Of a stretch of DNA of 37,860 bases, positions 1-7,963 are shown piece after piece. The position numbers were made by a program, and so were the translations under genes. The stretch spans positions 1 to 37,860 of the forward strand of contig NZ_JAVHUL010000033.1 in assembly GCF_031085155.1 (NCBI RefSeq), written 5' to 3'. Positions within the stretch are counted from its first letter, which is position 1; each line of letters starts with the position of its first letter. This stretch comes from Mesonia profundi (GTDB lineage: Bacteria; Bacteroidota; Bacteroidia; Flavobacteriales; Flavobacteriaceae). Below the pieces are notes generated by a model. It saw nothing but the letters and a program-made list of their open reading frames with translations, made no database searches and was not told the DNA's origin.

Positions 1-63
1 AATGGAACTAAAATTAAAAGGATTTTTTAACAAAGCGGCCTAATAAAATTAGTCACAAAATTA

Positions 64-159
64 CTAGGAAGTCCAAAGTGTTTGGCACCATGTAGAGACA
101 CCACCTCCGTTAAACGGAAAAGTACCTTCAGCAATAAGCATCACCTTTTTCTTCTTCAT
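64..159 (-). pseudogene. N-terminal remnant of a PelF-like group 1 glycosyltransferase
   Basis: A 31-residue minus-strand reading frame begins MKKKKVMLIAEGTFPF and continues with GGGVSTWC, then stops at 64-66. The pattern 'V-LIAEGT-PF--GGVSTWC' is the start of PelF-type family 4 glycosyltransferases, which are normally around 450-500 residues. No continuation of the family is visible in any frame down to base 1. The +1 frame after VSTWC gives an unrelated-looking stretch (AKHFGLPSNFV...). I therefore read it as a truncated or decayed copy, or as the edge of a rearrangement lying left of the window. The family call rests on remembered motif similarity over about 25 residues. Confidence 0.4.
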
Positions 160-257
160 CAATGAAATTTAATAACGGGAGTAAAGATAGAATACTTTAA
201 GCACATGAATAGTTTTGAGATTTTAATATTTAAATGCCGTTGTGAAAACATTTGGTT

Positions 258-265
258 TAACTTTG
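258..265 (+). promoter_or_regulatory. -7 promoter box of the first DEAD-box helicase gene
   Basis: TAACTTTG matches the Bacteroidetes -7 consensus TAnnTTTG exactly and ends 13 nt before the ATG at 279. An A-tract lies between them, so the predicted leader is very short. No convincing -33 TTTG is seen at the usual spacing. Confidence 0.6.
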
Positions 266-278
266 CAAAAAAAAAGAA

Positions 279-1394
279 ATGAGCACATTTTTAGAATTAG
301 GAGTAGAAGCCAACATCGTAAAAGGCTTAAACGAATTGAATATTGTTACTCCCACTCAAATTCAAGAAGAGACCATTCCATTATTGCTAAATAATGAAAC
401 CGATTTTGTTGGTTTAGCTCAGACGGGAACTGGAAAAACAGCAGCTTATGGCTTGCCAGTTCTTCATAAAATTGATCCTGAAAAACCCCAAATACAAGCT
501 TTAATTTTATCTCCTACAAGAGAATTGGTGCTTCAAATAAAGAAACAACTCTTTAAATTTACCAAGTACAGCGAGGATAAAATCTTTACGGAAGCCGTAT
601 ATGGCGGAGAAAAAATTGATATTCAAATCAGAAACTTAAAGCGTCCTACGCATATTGTAGTAGCCACTCCCGGAAGGTTGGTGGATCTTATGGAACGCGG
701 AGACATTAAGCTGACCAGTGTGACGACCTTAATTCTTGATGAAGCCGACGAAATGTTAAGCATGGGCTTTAAAGATGATTTGACTAAAATTATAAGAGAA
801 ACGGGAAGACAAAAATCTACTTGGTTGTTTTCTGCCACCATGCCCGAAGGAATAGAGCAAATTGTAAAAAAATATATGTCTCCTAAAGCTCCCCGAGTGG
901 AAACCAATAGAAAGTCACTCATCAACGAAAATATCACGCATCAATTTATACGAGTTTCTAGAGCAAATAAAGATACGATTTTGGTCAACCTTCTTGATTC
1001 TAAAAAGGAAGAACGCGGAATCATCTTTACTAGAACTAAAGCCAACGCCCAGCAAGTTACCAAGCTTTTAAAAGAAGAAGGATTTTCTGTGGAAGCTTTA
1101 GAAGGGAATATGCAGCAGAAAGAACGCGAAAAAGCGATGCGAGCCTTTAAAAAGGAAAACATACAATTTATGGTTTCTACCGATGTTTCTGCACGAGGAA
1201 TAGACGTTCAAGATTTAGGTTTTGTGATTCACTACCAATTACCAGAACAATTGGAGTATTATACCCATAGAAGTGGAAGAACTGCAAGAGCGGGTAAAAC
1301 AGGTTTCTCTATCGCGTTGGTATTGCCTCACGAAATAGAATTGATGAAAGAAATCAGTAAAAAACTAGAGATTCAGTTTATAGAAAGAAAGTAA
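279..1394 (+). CDS. DEAD-box ATP-dependent RNA helicase, minimal core
   Basis: ATP-dependent RNA helicase acting on structured RNA in the cytoplasm. All motifs are present: Q motif TPTQIQ (residues 24-29), motif I AQTGTGKT (47-54), Ia PTREL (79-83), Ib TPGR (130-133), II DEAD (154-157), III SAT (185-187), then GIIFTRTKAN, STDVSARGIDV and HRSGRTARAG in the second RecA domain. At 371 residues it ends almost directly after the second RecA domain. It therefore lacks the C-terminal RNA-binding tail that gives DbpA, DeaD or RhlE substrate specificity. It resembles the 21262 helicase more than the 14967 one. It is a single-gene unit convergent with recQ. The start follows a consensus -7 box. The biological substrate cannot be told from the sequence. 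Confidence 0.93.
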   Translation: MSTFLELGVEANIVKGLNELNIVTPTQIQEETIPLLLNNETDFVGLAQTGTGKTAAYGLPVLHKIDPEKPQIQALILSPTRELVLQIKKQLFKFTKYSEDKIFTEAVYGGEKIDIQIRNLKRPTHIVVATPGRLVDLMERGDIKLTSVTTLILDEADEMLSMGFKDDLTKIIRETGRQKSTWLFSATMPEGIEQIVKKYMSPKAPRVETNRKSLINENITHQFIRVSRANKDTILVNLLDSKKEERGIIFTRTKANAQQVTKLLKEEGFSVEALEGNMQQKEREKAMRAFKKENIQFMVSTDVSARGIDVQDLGFVIHYQLPEQLEYYTHRSGRTARAGKTGFSIALVLPHEIELMKEISKKLEIQFIERK

Positions 1395-1445
1395 ACCTAT
1401 GCTTTAGGTAGGTTGATTAACTGCACTTTAAGACAACACATTGGG

Positions 1446-3566
1446 TTAGTTTTTATTGATCACAGCCAAGGCTAATCTTATGCTGTGATACGAAAGTTTC
1501 TCGTCAAAGAACTCAAAATACTCTTTGAGACCGTCTGGAGAATTCAACTTCGTTTTAGCTTGTTTTACTTGATCTACTTCTCCCGGACTCACATAGGTAT
1601 GGATAGGAACTTTTTTGCCATCTTCATATAGTTTAGCGATATGCGAATAAATAGTGGTAGAACTTAATCCCCTTTCTTTAGCAATGCTTTCTACCGATTT
1701 TTCTTCTTGCAATAAACTGAGCGTTTTAAGATAAGTATTTCCTTTCTTTTGCTTTGGCGCAGGTTTAGACTTCAAAAACTCCCTGATTTCTGCAATAAAC
1801 TCATCGCCGTAAACTTCTAATTTACGCTGTCCTACACCGCTAATTTTTAAGAACTCTTGTTCACTTAGCGGACGTTCTCTTTCAATTTCTTTAAGGGTAG
1901 CGTCGTTAAAAACGAGGTATGCAGGAATATCTTCCTCTCTAGAAATCTTATACCTCAACTTTCTTAATTGCTCAAATAAACTATTTGCTACAGGTTTTCC
2001 GGCTTCCTTCGCCACTTTTTTCTGCTGTGCTTTTTGTTCTTTTAAGGTTTTGGGTTTCGTTAAAAACACTTTTTGATTTTCAAACAAAACCTTCTTAGAA
2101 AATGGGGTAAGTTGTAAGCTATTGTGGAGGTGGAATGCAATCTCGCAATATCCTTGGTTAATCAACTGGGTTAAGTAATGTTGCCAATCTCTCCAAGAAA
2201 TAGCGTTACCAATCCCGTAAGTTTTTAAATTCTGATATCCTTTTTCTAAAATCACCTGATTTTGAGCACCACGTAATACGTCGATTACCGTTCCGGCGGC
2301 AGCGGTTCCTTTTAAGCGTGCGATACAAGACAATAACTTTTGAGCAATCACGGTCCCTTCAAAAAATTCAGGGGGATTCTTACACACATCACAATTCCCA
2401 CAATTCTCTTCTAACAATTCTCCAAAATAGCCTAATAAAATTTTTCTTCGGCAATCGGTAGCTTCAGAAAACTGCGTCATGCGTTCTAGTTTAGCATTTT
2501 GAAACTCTTCATTACTGGCGCCTTCCGTAAAGCGTCTTAACTGAATTACATCTGCATAAGTGTGAAAAAGCAAGGCGTTAGAAGGAAGTCCGTCTCGGCC
2601 AGCCCTACCAATTTCTTGGTAGTAGCCTTCCAAGTTTTTAGGCATATTGTAATGAATCACAAACCGAACGTTAGACTTATCGATTCCCATCCCAAAAGCT
2701 ACGGTGGCGCAAACCACTTTGGTTCGGTCAAAAATAAAATCTTCTTGAACTTTAGAACGTTGGTCAAAACTCAGTCCTGCATGGTATGCGGTGGCTTCAA
2801 TGCCTTTATTCTTCAGCTTTTCGGCAATGCTTTCGGTTCCTTTTCTGCTTAAGCAATATATAATTCCTGATTCTCCTGCGCGTTTTTGTACAAAACTCAG
2901 GATTTGTGTCACTCTGTTCGTGGCAGGTCTAACTTCTAATTCTATATTTTCCCGATCAAAAGAGCTGATAAATTGTTTGGCGTGCGGAATATTTAGTTGA
3001 TCTACAATATCTTTTCTCGTGGCTTTATCTGCAGTAGCGGTAAGCGCAATAATGGGTGTATCTGGAAAAGATTTCTTTAAAAACCCCAATTGCTGATAAG
3101 AAGGTCTAAAATCATGTCCCCAAGAGGAAATACAATGCGCTTCATCTATGGCCAGGCAACTAAAATAAGTGGGTTTTAAAATATCGCTCAAGGCGGAAAG
3201 ACTTTCGGGAGCTACATATAATAGTTTTAATTTTTTCTCGTAAACCTGCTTGATAATTTCTTGTTGTTCCTCACTACTCTGACTGCTGTTGAAGTACGCT
3301 GCAGCAATTCCGTTCGCCTTTAAACCATCTACTTGGTCTTTCATTAAAGCAATTAACGGAGAAATCACCAAGGTGGTGCCCTCAAACAATAAAGCTGGCA
3401 GCTGAAAACAAATCGATTTTCCTCCACCCGTAGGCATAATCACCAACACATCTTTGTGGTTAAGAACACTTTCTATAATCTCTTCTTGTTGGGGTCTAAA
3501 TGTATCGTAACCAAAATACTTTTTTAGGGTAGGGTAGAGCTCTGTTTGGTAGTTTTCGACAATCAT
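1446..3566 (-). CDS. recQ: ATP-dependent DNA helicase RecQ with C-terminal HTH domain
   Basis: 3'-5' DNA helicase of recombination and replication-fork repair. Visible are motif 0 FRPQQ (23-27), Walker A PTGGGKS (45-51), DEAH (141-144) followed by the RecQ aromatic-rich loop CISSWGHDFRPSY, motif V FGMGIDKSNVRFVIH and motif VI QEIGRAGRDG. The zinc-binding subdomain has four Cys (DCRRK then CGNCDVC, about 370-395). An RQC winged helix and an HRDC domain (about 530-600, with ISGVGQRKLEVYG) follow. The last ~95 residues form an additional helix-turn-helix domain (VESIAKERGLSSTTIYSHI). This makes the protein about 100 residues longer than E. coli RecQ, as is usual for flavobacterial RecQ. It is convergent with the upstream helicase gene. 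Confidence 0.97.
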   Translation of the reverse strand: MIVENYQTELYPTLKKYFGYDTFRPQQEEIIESVLNHKDVLVIMPTGGGKSICFQLPALLFEGTTLVISPLIALMKDQVDGLKANGIAAAYFNSSQSSEEQQEIIKQVYEKKLKLLYVAPESLSALSDILKPTYFSCLAIDEAHCISSWGHDFRPSYQQLGFLKKSFPDTPIIALTATADKATRKDIVDQLNIPHAKQFISSFDRENIELEVRPATNRVTQILSFVQKRAGESGIIYCLSRKGTESIAEKLKNKGIEATAYHAGLSFDQRSKVQEDFIFDRTKVVCATVAFGMGIDKSNVRFVIHYNMPKNLEGYYQEIGRAGRDGLPSNALLFHTYADVIQLRRFTEGASNEEFQNAKLERMTQFSEATDCRRKILLGYFGELLEENCGNCDVCKNPPEFFEGTVIAQKLLSCIARLKGTAAAGTVIDVLRGAQNQVILEKGYQNLKTYGIGNAISWRDWQHYLTQLINQGYCEIAFHLHNSLQLTPFSKKVLFENQKVFLTKPKTLKEQKAQQKKVAKEAGKPVANSLFEQLRKLRYKISREEDIPAYLVFNDATLKEIERERPLSEQEFLKISGVGQRKLEVYGDEFIAEIREFLKSKPAPKQKKGNTYLKTLSLLQEEKSVESIAKERGLSSTTIYSHIAKLYEDGKKVPIHTYVSPGEVDQVKQAKTKLNSPDGLKEYFEFFDEKLSYHSIRLALAVINKN

Positions 3567-3586
3567 AAAGAGAAATGTTTAAGCTA

Positions 3587-3594
3587 CAAAGTTA
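3587..3594 (-). promoter_or_regulatory. -7 promoter box of recQ
   Basis: On the minus strand this reads TAACTTTG, an exact TAnnTTTG, 20 nt before the recQ ATG. It supports the start at 3566. No -33 element is evident. Confidence 0.55.
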
Positions 3595-3621
3595 GCGAAA
3601 ACAAACGGAAACTAAATAGAA

Positions 3622-3644
3622 AAGCGACCTCATAAAGGTCGCTT
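3622..3644 (-). terminator. Rho-independent terminator after the small disordered-protein gene
   Basis: An 8-bp perfect stem (AAGCGACC / GGTCGCTT) encloses a 7-nt loop. On the minus strand it is followed by TTCTATTTAG. It lies about 60 nt past the stop of the 3703-3987 gene and upstream of recQ, so it separates the two minus-strand units. Confidence 0.7.
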
Positions 3645-3702
3645 CAATTTGTTTTATAAGAAACATTCTTAAGTTAACGCAGTGTAAAATAAGAAGACAA
3701 AT

Positions 3703-3987
3703 CTAACTATCTGCGCTGTGATCTTCTTCTAGTTCATTATTATTTCCACCTTGACTATACACGTCATTTTCCTCATCTTTAAGACCAAGAGAACCATGGT
3801 TCTTTTTAGCGCTATTGCTTCCAGGTACGTCTAAATCTTTTCCTTCAAAATCGGCTTTACGCTTTCTGTCTCTCAACATTTCGTCATCGCCGCCATCGTC
3901 GTGTACGTTTTCGGTATTTAAACGTTCTTTTTCTCTTGGGGTAACATCACTATTGTACAATGGTGTTTTTTTCTCTTTATCTTTCAT
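3703..3987 (-). CDS. Small highly charged, disordered flavobacterial protein
   Basis: 94 residues, strongly hydrophilic, with no hydrophobic core, signal peptide or membrane segment. The composition is dominated by D, E, K and N. The C-terminal half carries the pattern LDVPGS ... G--DEEND-YS-GGN-N-LEED, which I recognise as recurring in small unannotated proteins of Flavobacteriia. The residues after LDVPGS are variable while DEEN--YS-GG is kept, suggesting a short linear motif rather than a fold. A hairpin terminator follows it. It stands alone between recQ and an MFS gene. Function is unknown; a soluble stress or chaperone-like disordered protein is only a guess from composition. Confidence 0.75.
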   Translation of the reverse strand: MKDKEKKTPLYNSDVTPREKERLNTENVHDDGGDDEMLRDRKRKADFEGKDLDVPGSNSAKKNHGSLGLKDEENDVYSQGGNNNELEEDHSADS

Positions 3988-4107
3988 GATTTTTTCTTTT
4001 AAATTACAGAGAATTGAGCTTATTTGCCTAAGGTTTAACTTCCTTTAACAGCGACCTCTTAAAAATAACTTTAAGTAAATTCTTCTAAGGGTTAAGACTA
4101 AAATCTT

Positions 4108-4115
4108 TAATTTTG
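4108..4115 (+). promoter_or_regulatory. -7 promoter box of the MFS-Crp operon
   Basis: TAATTTTG is an exact TAnnTTTG, 27 nt before the ATG at 4143. Confidence 0.5.
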
Positions 4116-4142
4116 TAATCCTAAATTTCACAAGTTTCTTTT

Positions 4143-5414
4143 ATGGCTAAAAATGATCCCTATGCTGCGCTGCGCTATAAGGAATTCAATATTTTTTTAT
4201 TGCTTCGCTTTGCGATGGTTTTTGCGTGGTCTATGCAGTTTATTGTCATCGAATGGGAAGTGTACAGCCTGACTAAGAATCCGCTTTCGTTAGGAATAAT
4301 CGGACTTATGGAAGTAATTTCGGCAGTTTCCATGGCGCTTTTCGCCGGTCATATTGTAGATCAAAAAGAAAAGAAAGGTTTGCTGTTGAAGTGTTTGCTC
4401 GGCTTTTCGGTGATTAGCATAGGTTTGTTTCTGTTGACTTGGCCTAGAATAATAGCGGGTTACGAACAAAATCATATCTTATATGGTATCTATGGCTTGG
4501 TTTTCCTTGGCGGAATTGTTCGCGCATTTATGGGGCCTACCATATTCTCTTTGTTTGCTCTAATTGTTCCCAAAAAAGTATATCCCAATGCTGCGACTTG
4601 GAGTAGTTCGGTTTGGCAAATGGGAGCTGTTTTAGGTCCGGCTTTAGCAGGATTTTCTATTCATTGGATCGGCGTCCATTGGTCCATGTGTCTCATTTTT
4701 GGCTTTTCGTTGATGGCGTTAATCGCATTATCTCAAATTTCAACTAAGCCTATCTTGAACCCGAAAATAGGGGAGAATGTGTTTAAAAGTTTACGCGAGG
4801 GAGTCAAATTTGTTTTTAGTACCAAAGTGATTTTAGGCGCTTTAACCTTAGATATGATTGCCGTTCTTTTTGGTGGCGCCGTTGCCTTATTGCCTATTTT
4901 TGCACAAGACATTTTAAAAGTTGGGCCTGAAGGCTTTGGGATTTTAAGAGCTGCTCCAGCGGTAGGAGCTTTACTCACCATGTTTACTTCGGCTTATTTT
5001 CCGCTGCATAGAAATGCAGGAATAAAATTATTAGTGGCTGTTTTCTTATTTGGTTCGAGTATCGTGTTGTTTGGCTTGTCTTCTTGGTTCTGGTTGTCAG
5101 TGTTTGCGTTATTCTTTAGTGGAGTTACCGACGGAATCTCGATGATTATTCGACAAACAATTCTTCAACTAAAAACCCCAGATCATATGCGAGGACGCGT
5201 AGCTTCCGTGAACTCTATGTTTGTAGGCTCCTCTAATGAATTAGGCGCTTTTGAAAGTGGATTAACAGCTAAACTCATGGGAACAGTAACTGCGGTTGTT
5301 TTTGGAGGAACTATGACCATGATTACCGTGTTTAGTACAGGCGTTTTATTTCCAAAATTAAGAAAGTTAGATTTACAGAAAGATATTGATGATCACGATA
5401 AAAATAATGCCTAA
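4143..5414 (+). CDS. MFS transporter, EntS/MFS_3-like exporter
   Basis: 423-residue integral inner-membrane protein with about 12 hydrophobic segments and a short charged C-terminus (DLQKDIDDHDKNNA). The N-terminus (ALRYKEFNIFLLLRF) and the loop after TM2 (AGHIVDQKEKKG) match the MFS_3 branch that includes the enterobactin exporter EntS and several drug exporters. Export of a small molecule by proton antiport is the family expectation; the substrate is unknown. The stop codon overlaps the start of the Crp/Fnr gene by one base (TAATG), so the two are translationally coupled and probably functionally linked. The start is supported by the -7 box at 4108. Confidence 0.9.
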   Translation: MAKNDPYAALRYKEFNIFLLLRFAMVFAWSMQFIVIEWEVYSLTKNPLSLGIIGLMEVISAVSMALFAGHIVDQKEKKGLLLKCLLGFSVISIGLFLLTWPRIIAGYEQNHILYGIYGLVFLGGIVRAFMGPTIFSLFALIVPKKVYPNAATWSSSVWQMGAVLGPALAGFSIHWIGVHWSMCLIFGFSLMALIALSQISTKPILNPKIGENVFKSLREGVKFVFSTKVILGALTLDMIAVLFGGAVALLPIFAQDILKVGPEGFGILRAAPAVGALLTMFTSAYFPLHRNAGIKLLVAVFLFGSSIVLFGLSSWFWLSVFALFFSGVTDGISMIIRQTILQLKTPDHMRGRVASVNSMFVGSSNELGAFESGLTAKLMGTVTAVVFGGTMTMITVFSTGVLFPKLRKLDLQKDIDDHDKNNA

Positions 5415-5983
5415 TGATTCAAATTCTAGAACATGTAGAGAAAGTAATTCCTCTTTCCGATAAGGAAAAAGAAGAGTTTCTTAGCATCTTGCAGAAAGTC
5501 AGTTTAAAAAAGAAAAGCTATTTAATACAACCGGGAGAACAGGTAAACTCAGAATATTATGTAGTGAAAGGCAGTCTTATGGCTTTTTATTTAGATGAAA
5601 ATGATCAACAACACATGATTCAATTTTCGATTGAAGATTGGTGGATTAGTGACTTTGAAGCTTTCTTTAAAGAAGAACCAGCGCAATTGTATGTTCAAGC
5701 CAATGAAGATTGTGAGCTTTTAGCCATTGATAAAACAGCTTTAGAAACCTTGTATCAACGCATTCCCGCTTTTGAACGCTTTTTTAGAATTAAAACCACG
5801 GGCGTTTTTGTTTCCTTAAGACAGCGTATTTTATCTTCTCTACGGAAAAATGGAAAAGAAAGGTATATGGAGTTTTGTGCACAATATCCTCTTATGGAGA
5901 AACGCTTTCCTAATTACCAGATCGCCAATTATCTGGGATTAAAACCAGAAAGCTTGAGCAGGATTCGTAAAGAATTGGCGTAA
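5414..5983 (+). CDS. Crp/Fnr-family transcriptional regulator
   Basis: 189 residues. The N-terminal cyclic-nucleotide-binding-like beta barrel is visible (YLIQPGEQVNSEYYVVKGSLMAF, about 38-60). A long connecting helix follows, with a C-terminal winged helix whose recognition part reads NYQIANYLGLKPESLSRIRKEL. The canonical cAMP phosphate-binding Arg pocket is not obvious, as is usual for the many flavobacterial Crp-like proteins with unknown ligand. It overlaps the upstream exporter gene by one base, so it likely controls that exporter and perhaps the redox genes that follow. No Fe-S cysteine cluster of the Fnr type is seen. Confidence 0.9.
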   Translation: MIQILEHVEKVIPLSDKEKEEFLSILQKVSLKKKSYLIQPGEQVNSEYYVVKGSLMAFYLDENDQQHMIQFSIEDWWISDFEAFFKEEPAQLYVQANEDCELLAIDKTALETLYQRIPAFERFFRIKTTGVFVSLRQRILSSLRKNGKERYMEFCAQYPLMEKRFPNYQIANYLGLKPESLSRIRKELA

Positions 5984-6043
5984 TTAACATCTTTTAACGC
6001 GTGCTGCTAACCTAAGTTAACCTGTAAAACAATAGATTGTAGT

Positions 6044-6051
6044 TATCTTTG
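6044..6051 (+). promoter_or_regulatory. -7 promoter box of the DJ-1/OYE operon
   Basis: TATCTTTG is an exact TAnnTTTG, followed by an A-tract and the ATG at 6069. It argues against translation from the TTG at 6063. Confidence 0.6.
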
Positions 6052-6068
6052 AAAAAAAAGAATTGACT

Positions 6069-6749
6069 ATGAAAAAGATATTATTTGTATTGACTAGTAA
6101 CGATCAACTAGGAGATACTGGAAACAAAACAGGATTTTGGATAGAAGAATTTGCTTCTCCTTATTACTTATTAAAAGATGCGGGTTTTGAAGTTAGTTTA
6201 GCATCGCCCAAAGGAGGTCAGCCTCCAATTGATCCAAATAGTGAAGCCGATGACGCGCAAACTGAAAGTACCAAACGCTTTTATAAAGATAAAGAGACAC
6301 AAGCGGTGTTGGCTCATACCGAGTTACTTTCTAAGGTAGATCAAAAAGACTATGATGCTGTATTTTATGCTGGGGGACACGGAGTTTTATGGGACTTGGT
6401 AGAAGATAAAGATTCTAAAGCTTTGATAGAAAGTTTTTATAAAAATGATAAACCAGTCTCTTTTGTTTGTCACGCACCAGCGGTTTTAAAGCATATTAAA
6501 AATGCAGATGGAGAGCCTTTAGTGAAAGATAAAAAAGTGACAGGATTTACGAATCAAGAGGAGGATGGTGTACAATTAAGCGAAGTAGTTCCTTTTTTAT
6601 TGGAGGATATGCTCATCGAGAATGGGGGAATTTACAGTAAGATTGAAGACTGGCATCCTTATGCGGTTCAGGATGGATTGTTGATTACGGGACAAAATCC
6701 AGCCTCATCAGAAAAAGTGGCTCAGTTGTTAATTAAAACTTTAAGTTAA
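6069..6749 (+). CDS. DJ-1/PfpI family protein, Hsp31-like (glyoxalase III / deglycase type)
   Basis: 226 residues. The family-typical beginning is MKKILFVLTSNDQLGDTG, and the nucleophile elbow is SFVCHAP with Cys134 and His135. Glu27 in GFWIEEF sits where the Hsp31 acidic residue is found, giving a likely Cys-His-Glu triad. AGGHGVLWDL (101-110) supplies the oxyanion-side Gly-rich loop. Family members act on methylglyoxal or glycated products, or as holding chaperones; which applies here is not decided by sequence. It is directly followed by the Old Yellow Enzyme gene with no gap (TAA then ATG), so they form one operon. ATG at 6069 is preferred over TTG at 6063. Confidence 0.9.
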   Translation: MKKILFVLTSNDQLGDTGNKTGFWIEEFASPYYLLKDAGFEVSLASPKGGQPPIDPNSEADDAQTESTKRFYKDKETQAVLAHTELLSKVDQKDYDAVFYAGGHGVLWDLVEDKDSKALIESFYKNDKPVSFVCHAPAVLKHIKNADGEPLVKDKKVTGFTNQEEDGVQLSEVVPFLLEDMLIENGGIYSKIEDWHPYAVQDGLLITGQNPASSEKVAQLLIKTLS

Positions 6750-7847
6750 ATGAAGAAGCAAGCTTTATTACAAGAATATAACCTTAACGGATTAAAATTA
6801 CCTAATAGAGTCGCTATGGCGCCAATGACTAGGAGCAGAGCGACCAATGATGCCAAAAAAGCTACTGCAGAAATGGAGGGCGAATATTATTCACAACGCT
6901 TTTCTGCAGGTTTATTAATTACTGAAGGTTCTCCAGTTTCTAAAGAGGCTGTGGGTTACGTTAATGTTCCGGGAATTTACACTCAAGAACAAACAGAAGC
7001 TTGGAAAGAAGTGACTCAAAAAGTACACGAAGCCGAAGGGAGAATTTTTATTCAGTTATGGCACGTGGGAAGAATTTCGCATCCAGATTTTCACGAAGGG
7101 AAGAAGCCTTTGGCACCATCAGCGATTAACTCCAACACCAAATCTTATACACCAGATGGTTTTAAAGATACGGTAACGCCCAAAGAAATGAGCTTGGAAG
7201 ACATTAAGAGAACCATTCAAGATTTTGCCAATGCAGGTAAAAATGCGATGGAAGCAGGTTTTGATGGCGTAGAGATTCATTCTTCTAACGGATATTTATT
7301 TCATCAGTTTTTTAATAATCACTCCAATACAAGAGAGGACGAATACGGCGGAAGTATCGAAAAACGAGCCAAGTTCTTGTTTGATGTGATTGATGCGATG
7401 AAAGAAGTGATGCCAGAGCAAAAAATAGGTTTGCGTTTAAATCCGTCTTTACACGGTATTTTCGGAATGGAAATGGATGAAGAAACCATTCCTACATTTG
7501 ATTATATCGTATCCAAACTAAACGATTACGATTTAGCGTATTTGCATTTATCAGAACCTTTTAATGACGTCTCTGATGTTCCTTATGCGGTAAAAGAAAT
7601 CGCCAAACATTACCGTCCGCTTTATAAAGGAACTTTAATGATCAACGCAGGCTTTGATCAAGAAAAAGGAAATCAAGTGATTGAAGAAGGAAACGCCGAT
7701 TTGGTTGCTTATGGGAAACCTTACATCTCTAATCCAGATTTGGTAGAGCGTTTTGAAAAAGGAATTGCCTTATCAGATTGGGGTGAAGATACGTTCTATG
7801 TACCTGGAAAGAAGGGTTACTTAGATTATGAAATCAAGGCGAGATAG
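6750..7847 (+). CDS. Old Yellow Enzyme family alkene reductase (NemA-like)
   Basis: 365-residue FMN-dependent NAD(P)H:enone oxidoreductase with a TIM-barrel fold. Visible are MAPMTRSRA at the FMN entry, IQLWHVGRISHP (101-112), the substrate-anion pair His177/Asn180 in EIHSSNGYL with proton-donor Tyr182, the family signature NTREDEYGGSIE, and FMN-contact Arg229 in GLRLNPS. The NemA/OYE class reduces activated double bonds such as quinones, N-ethylmaleimide or nitro compounds. It begins at the base after the DJ-1 stop codon, so the two share an mRNA that ends at the hairpin at 7895-7931. It is close in type to E. coli NemA, but orthology is not proven. Confidence 0.95.
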   Translation: MKKQALLQEYNLNGLKLPNRVAMAPMTRSRATNDAKKATAEMEGEYYSQRFSAGLLITEGSPVSKEAVGYVNVPGIYTQEQTEAWKEVTQKVHEAEGRIFIQLWHVGRISHPDFHEGKKPLAPSAINSNTKSYTPDGFKDTVTPKEMSLEDIKRTIQDFANAGKNAMEAGFDGVEIHSSNGYLFHQFFNNHSNTREDEYGGSIEKRAKFLFDVIDAMKEVMPEQKIGLRLNPSLHGIFGMEMDEETIPTFDYIVSKLNDYDLAYLHLSEPFNDVSDVPYAVKEIAKHYRPLYKGTLMINAGFDQEKGNQVIEEGNADLVAYGKPYISNPDLVERFEKGIALSDWGEDTFYVPGKKGYLDYEIKAR

Positions 7848-7894
7848 GCATAAATCAATAATGACTTTTCTTAATCGTTAAGATATATACAAAA

Positions 7895-7931
7895 AAAGGC
7901 TTTTAAAAGACAGTTCTCTTTAAAAGCCTTT
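7895..7931. terminator. Strong hairpin terminator after the OYE gene
   Basis: A 13-bp perfect inverted repeat (AAAGGCTTTTAAA / TTTAAAAGCCTTT) surrounds an 11-nt loop, with a T-rich stretch on the right and an A7 run on the left, so it can work in either direction. It separates the DJ-1/OYE operon from the FAD oxidoreductase gene. Confidence 0.75.
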
Positions 7932-7963
7932 AATTTTACCATTAGGCAAGAAAAAATGACTTT

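Noticed and set aside
1393-1414. Terminator between the first helicase and recQ (AACCTA / TAGGTT)
   Set aside because: The stem is only 6 bp with a 9-nt loop and no T-run on either strand.
4143-5983. MFS-Crp pair as a siderophore export system
   Set aside because: EntS-like similarity alone does not define the substrate, and no siderophore biosynthesis or receptor gene is nearby.
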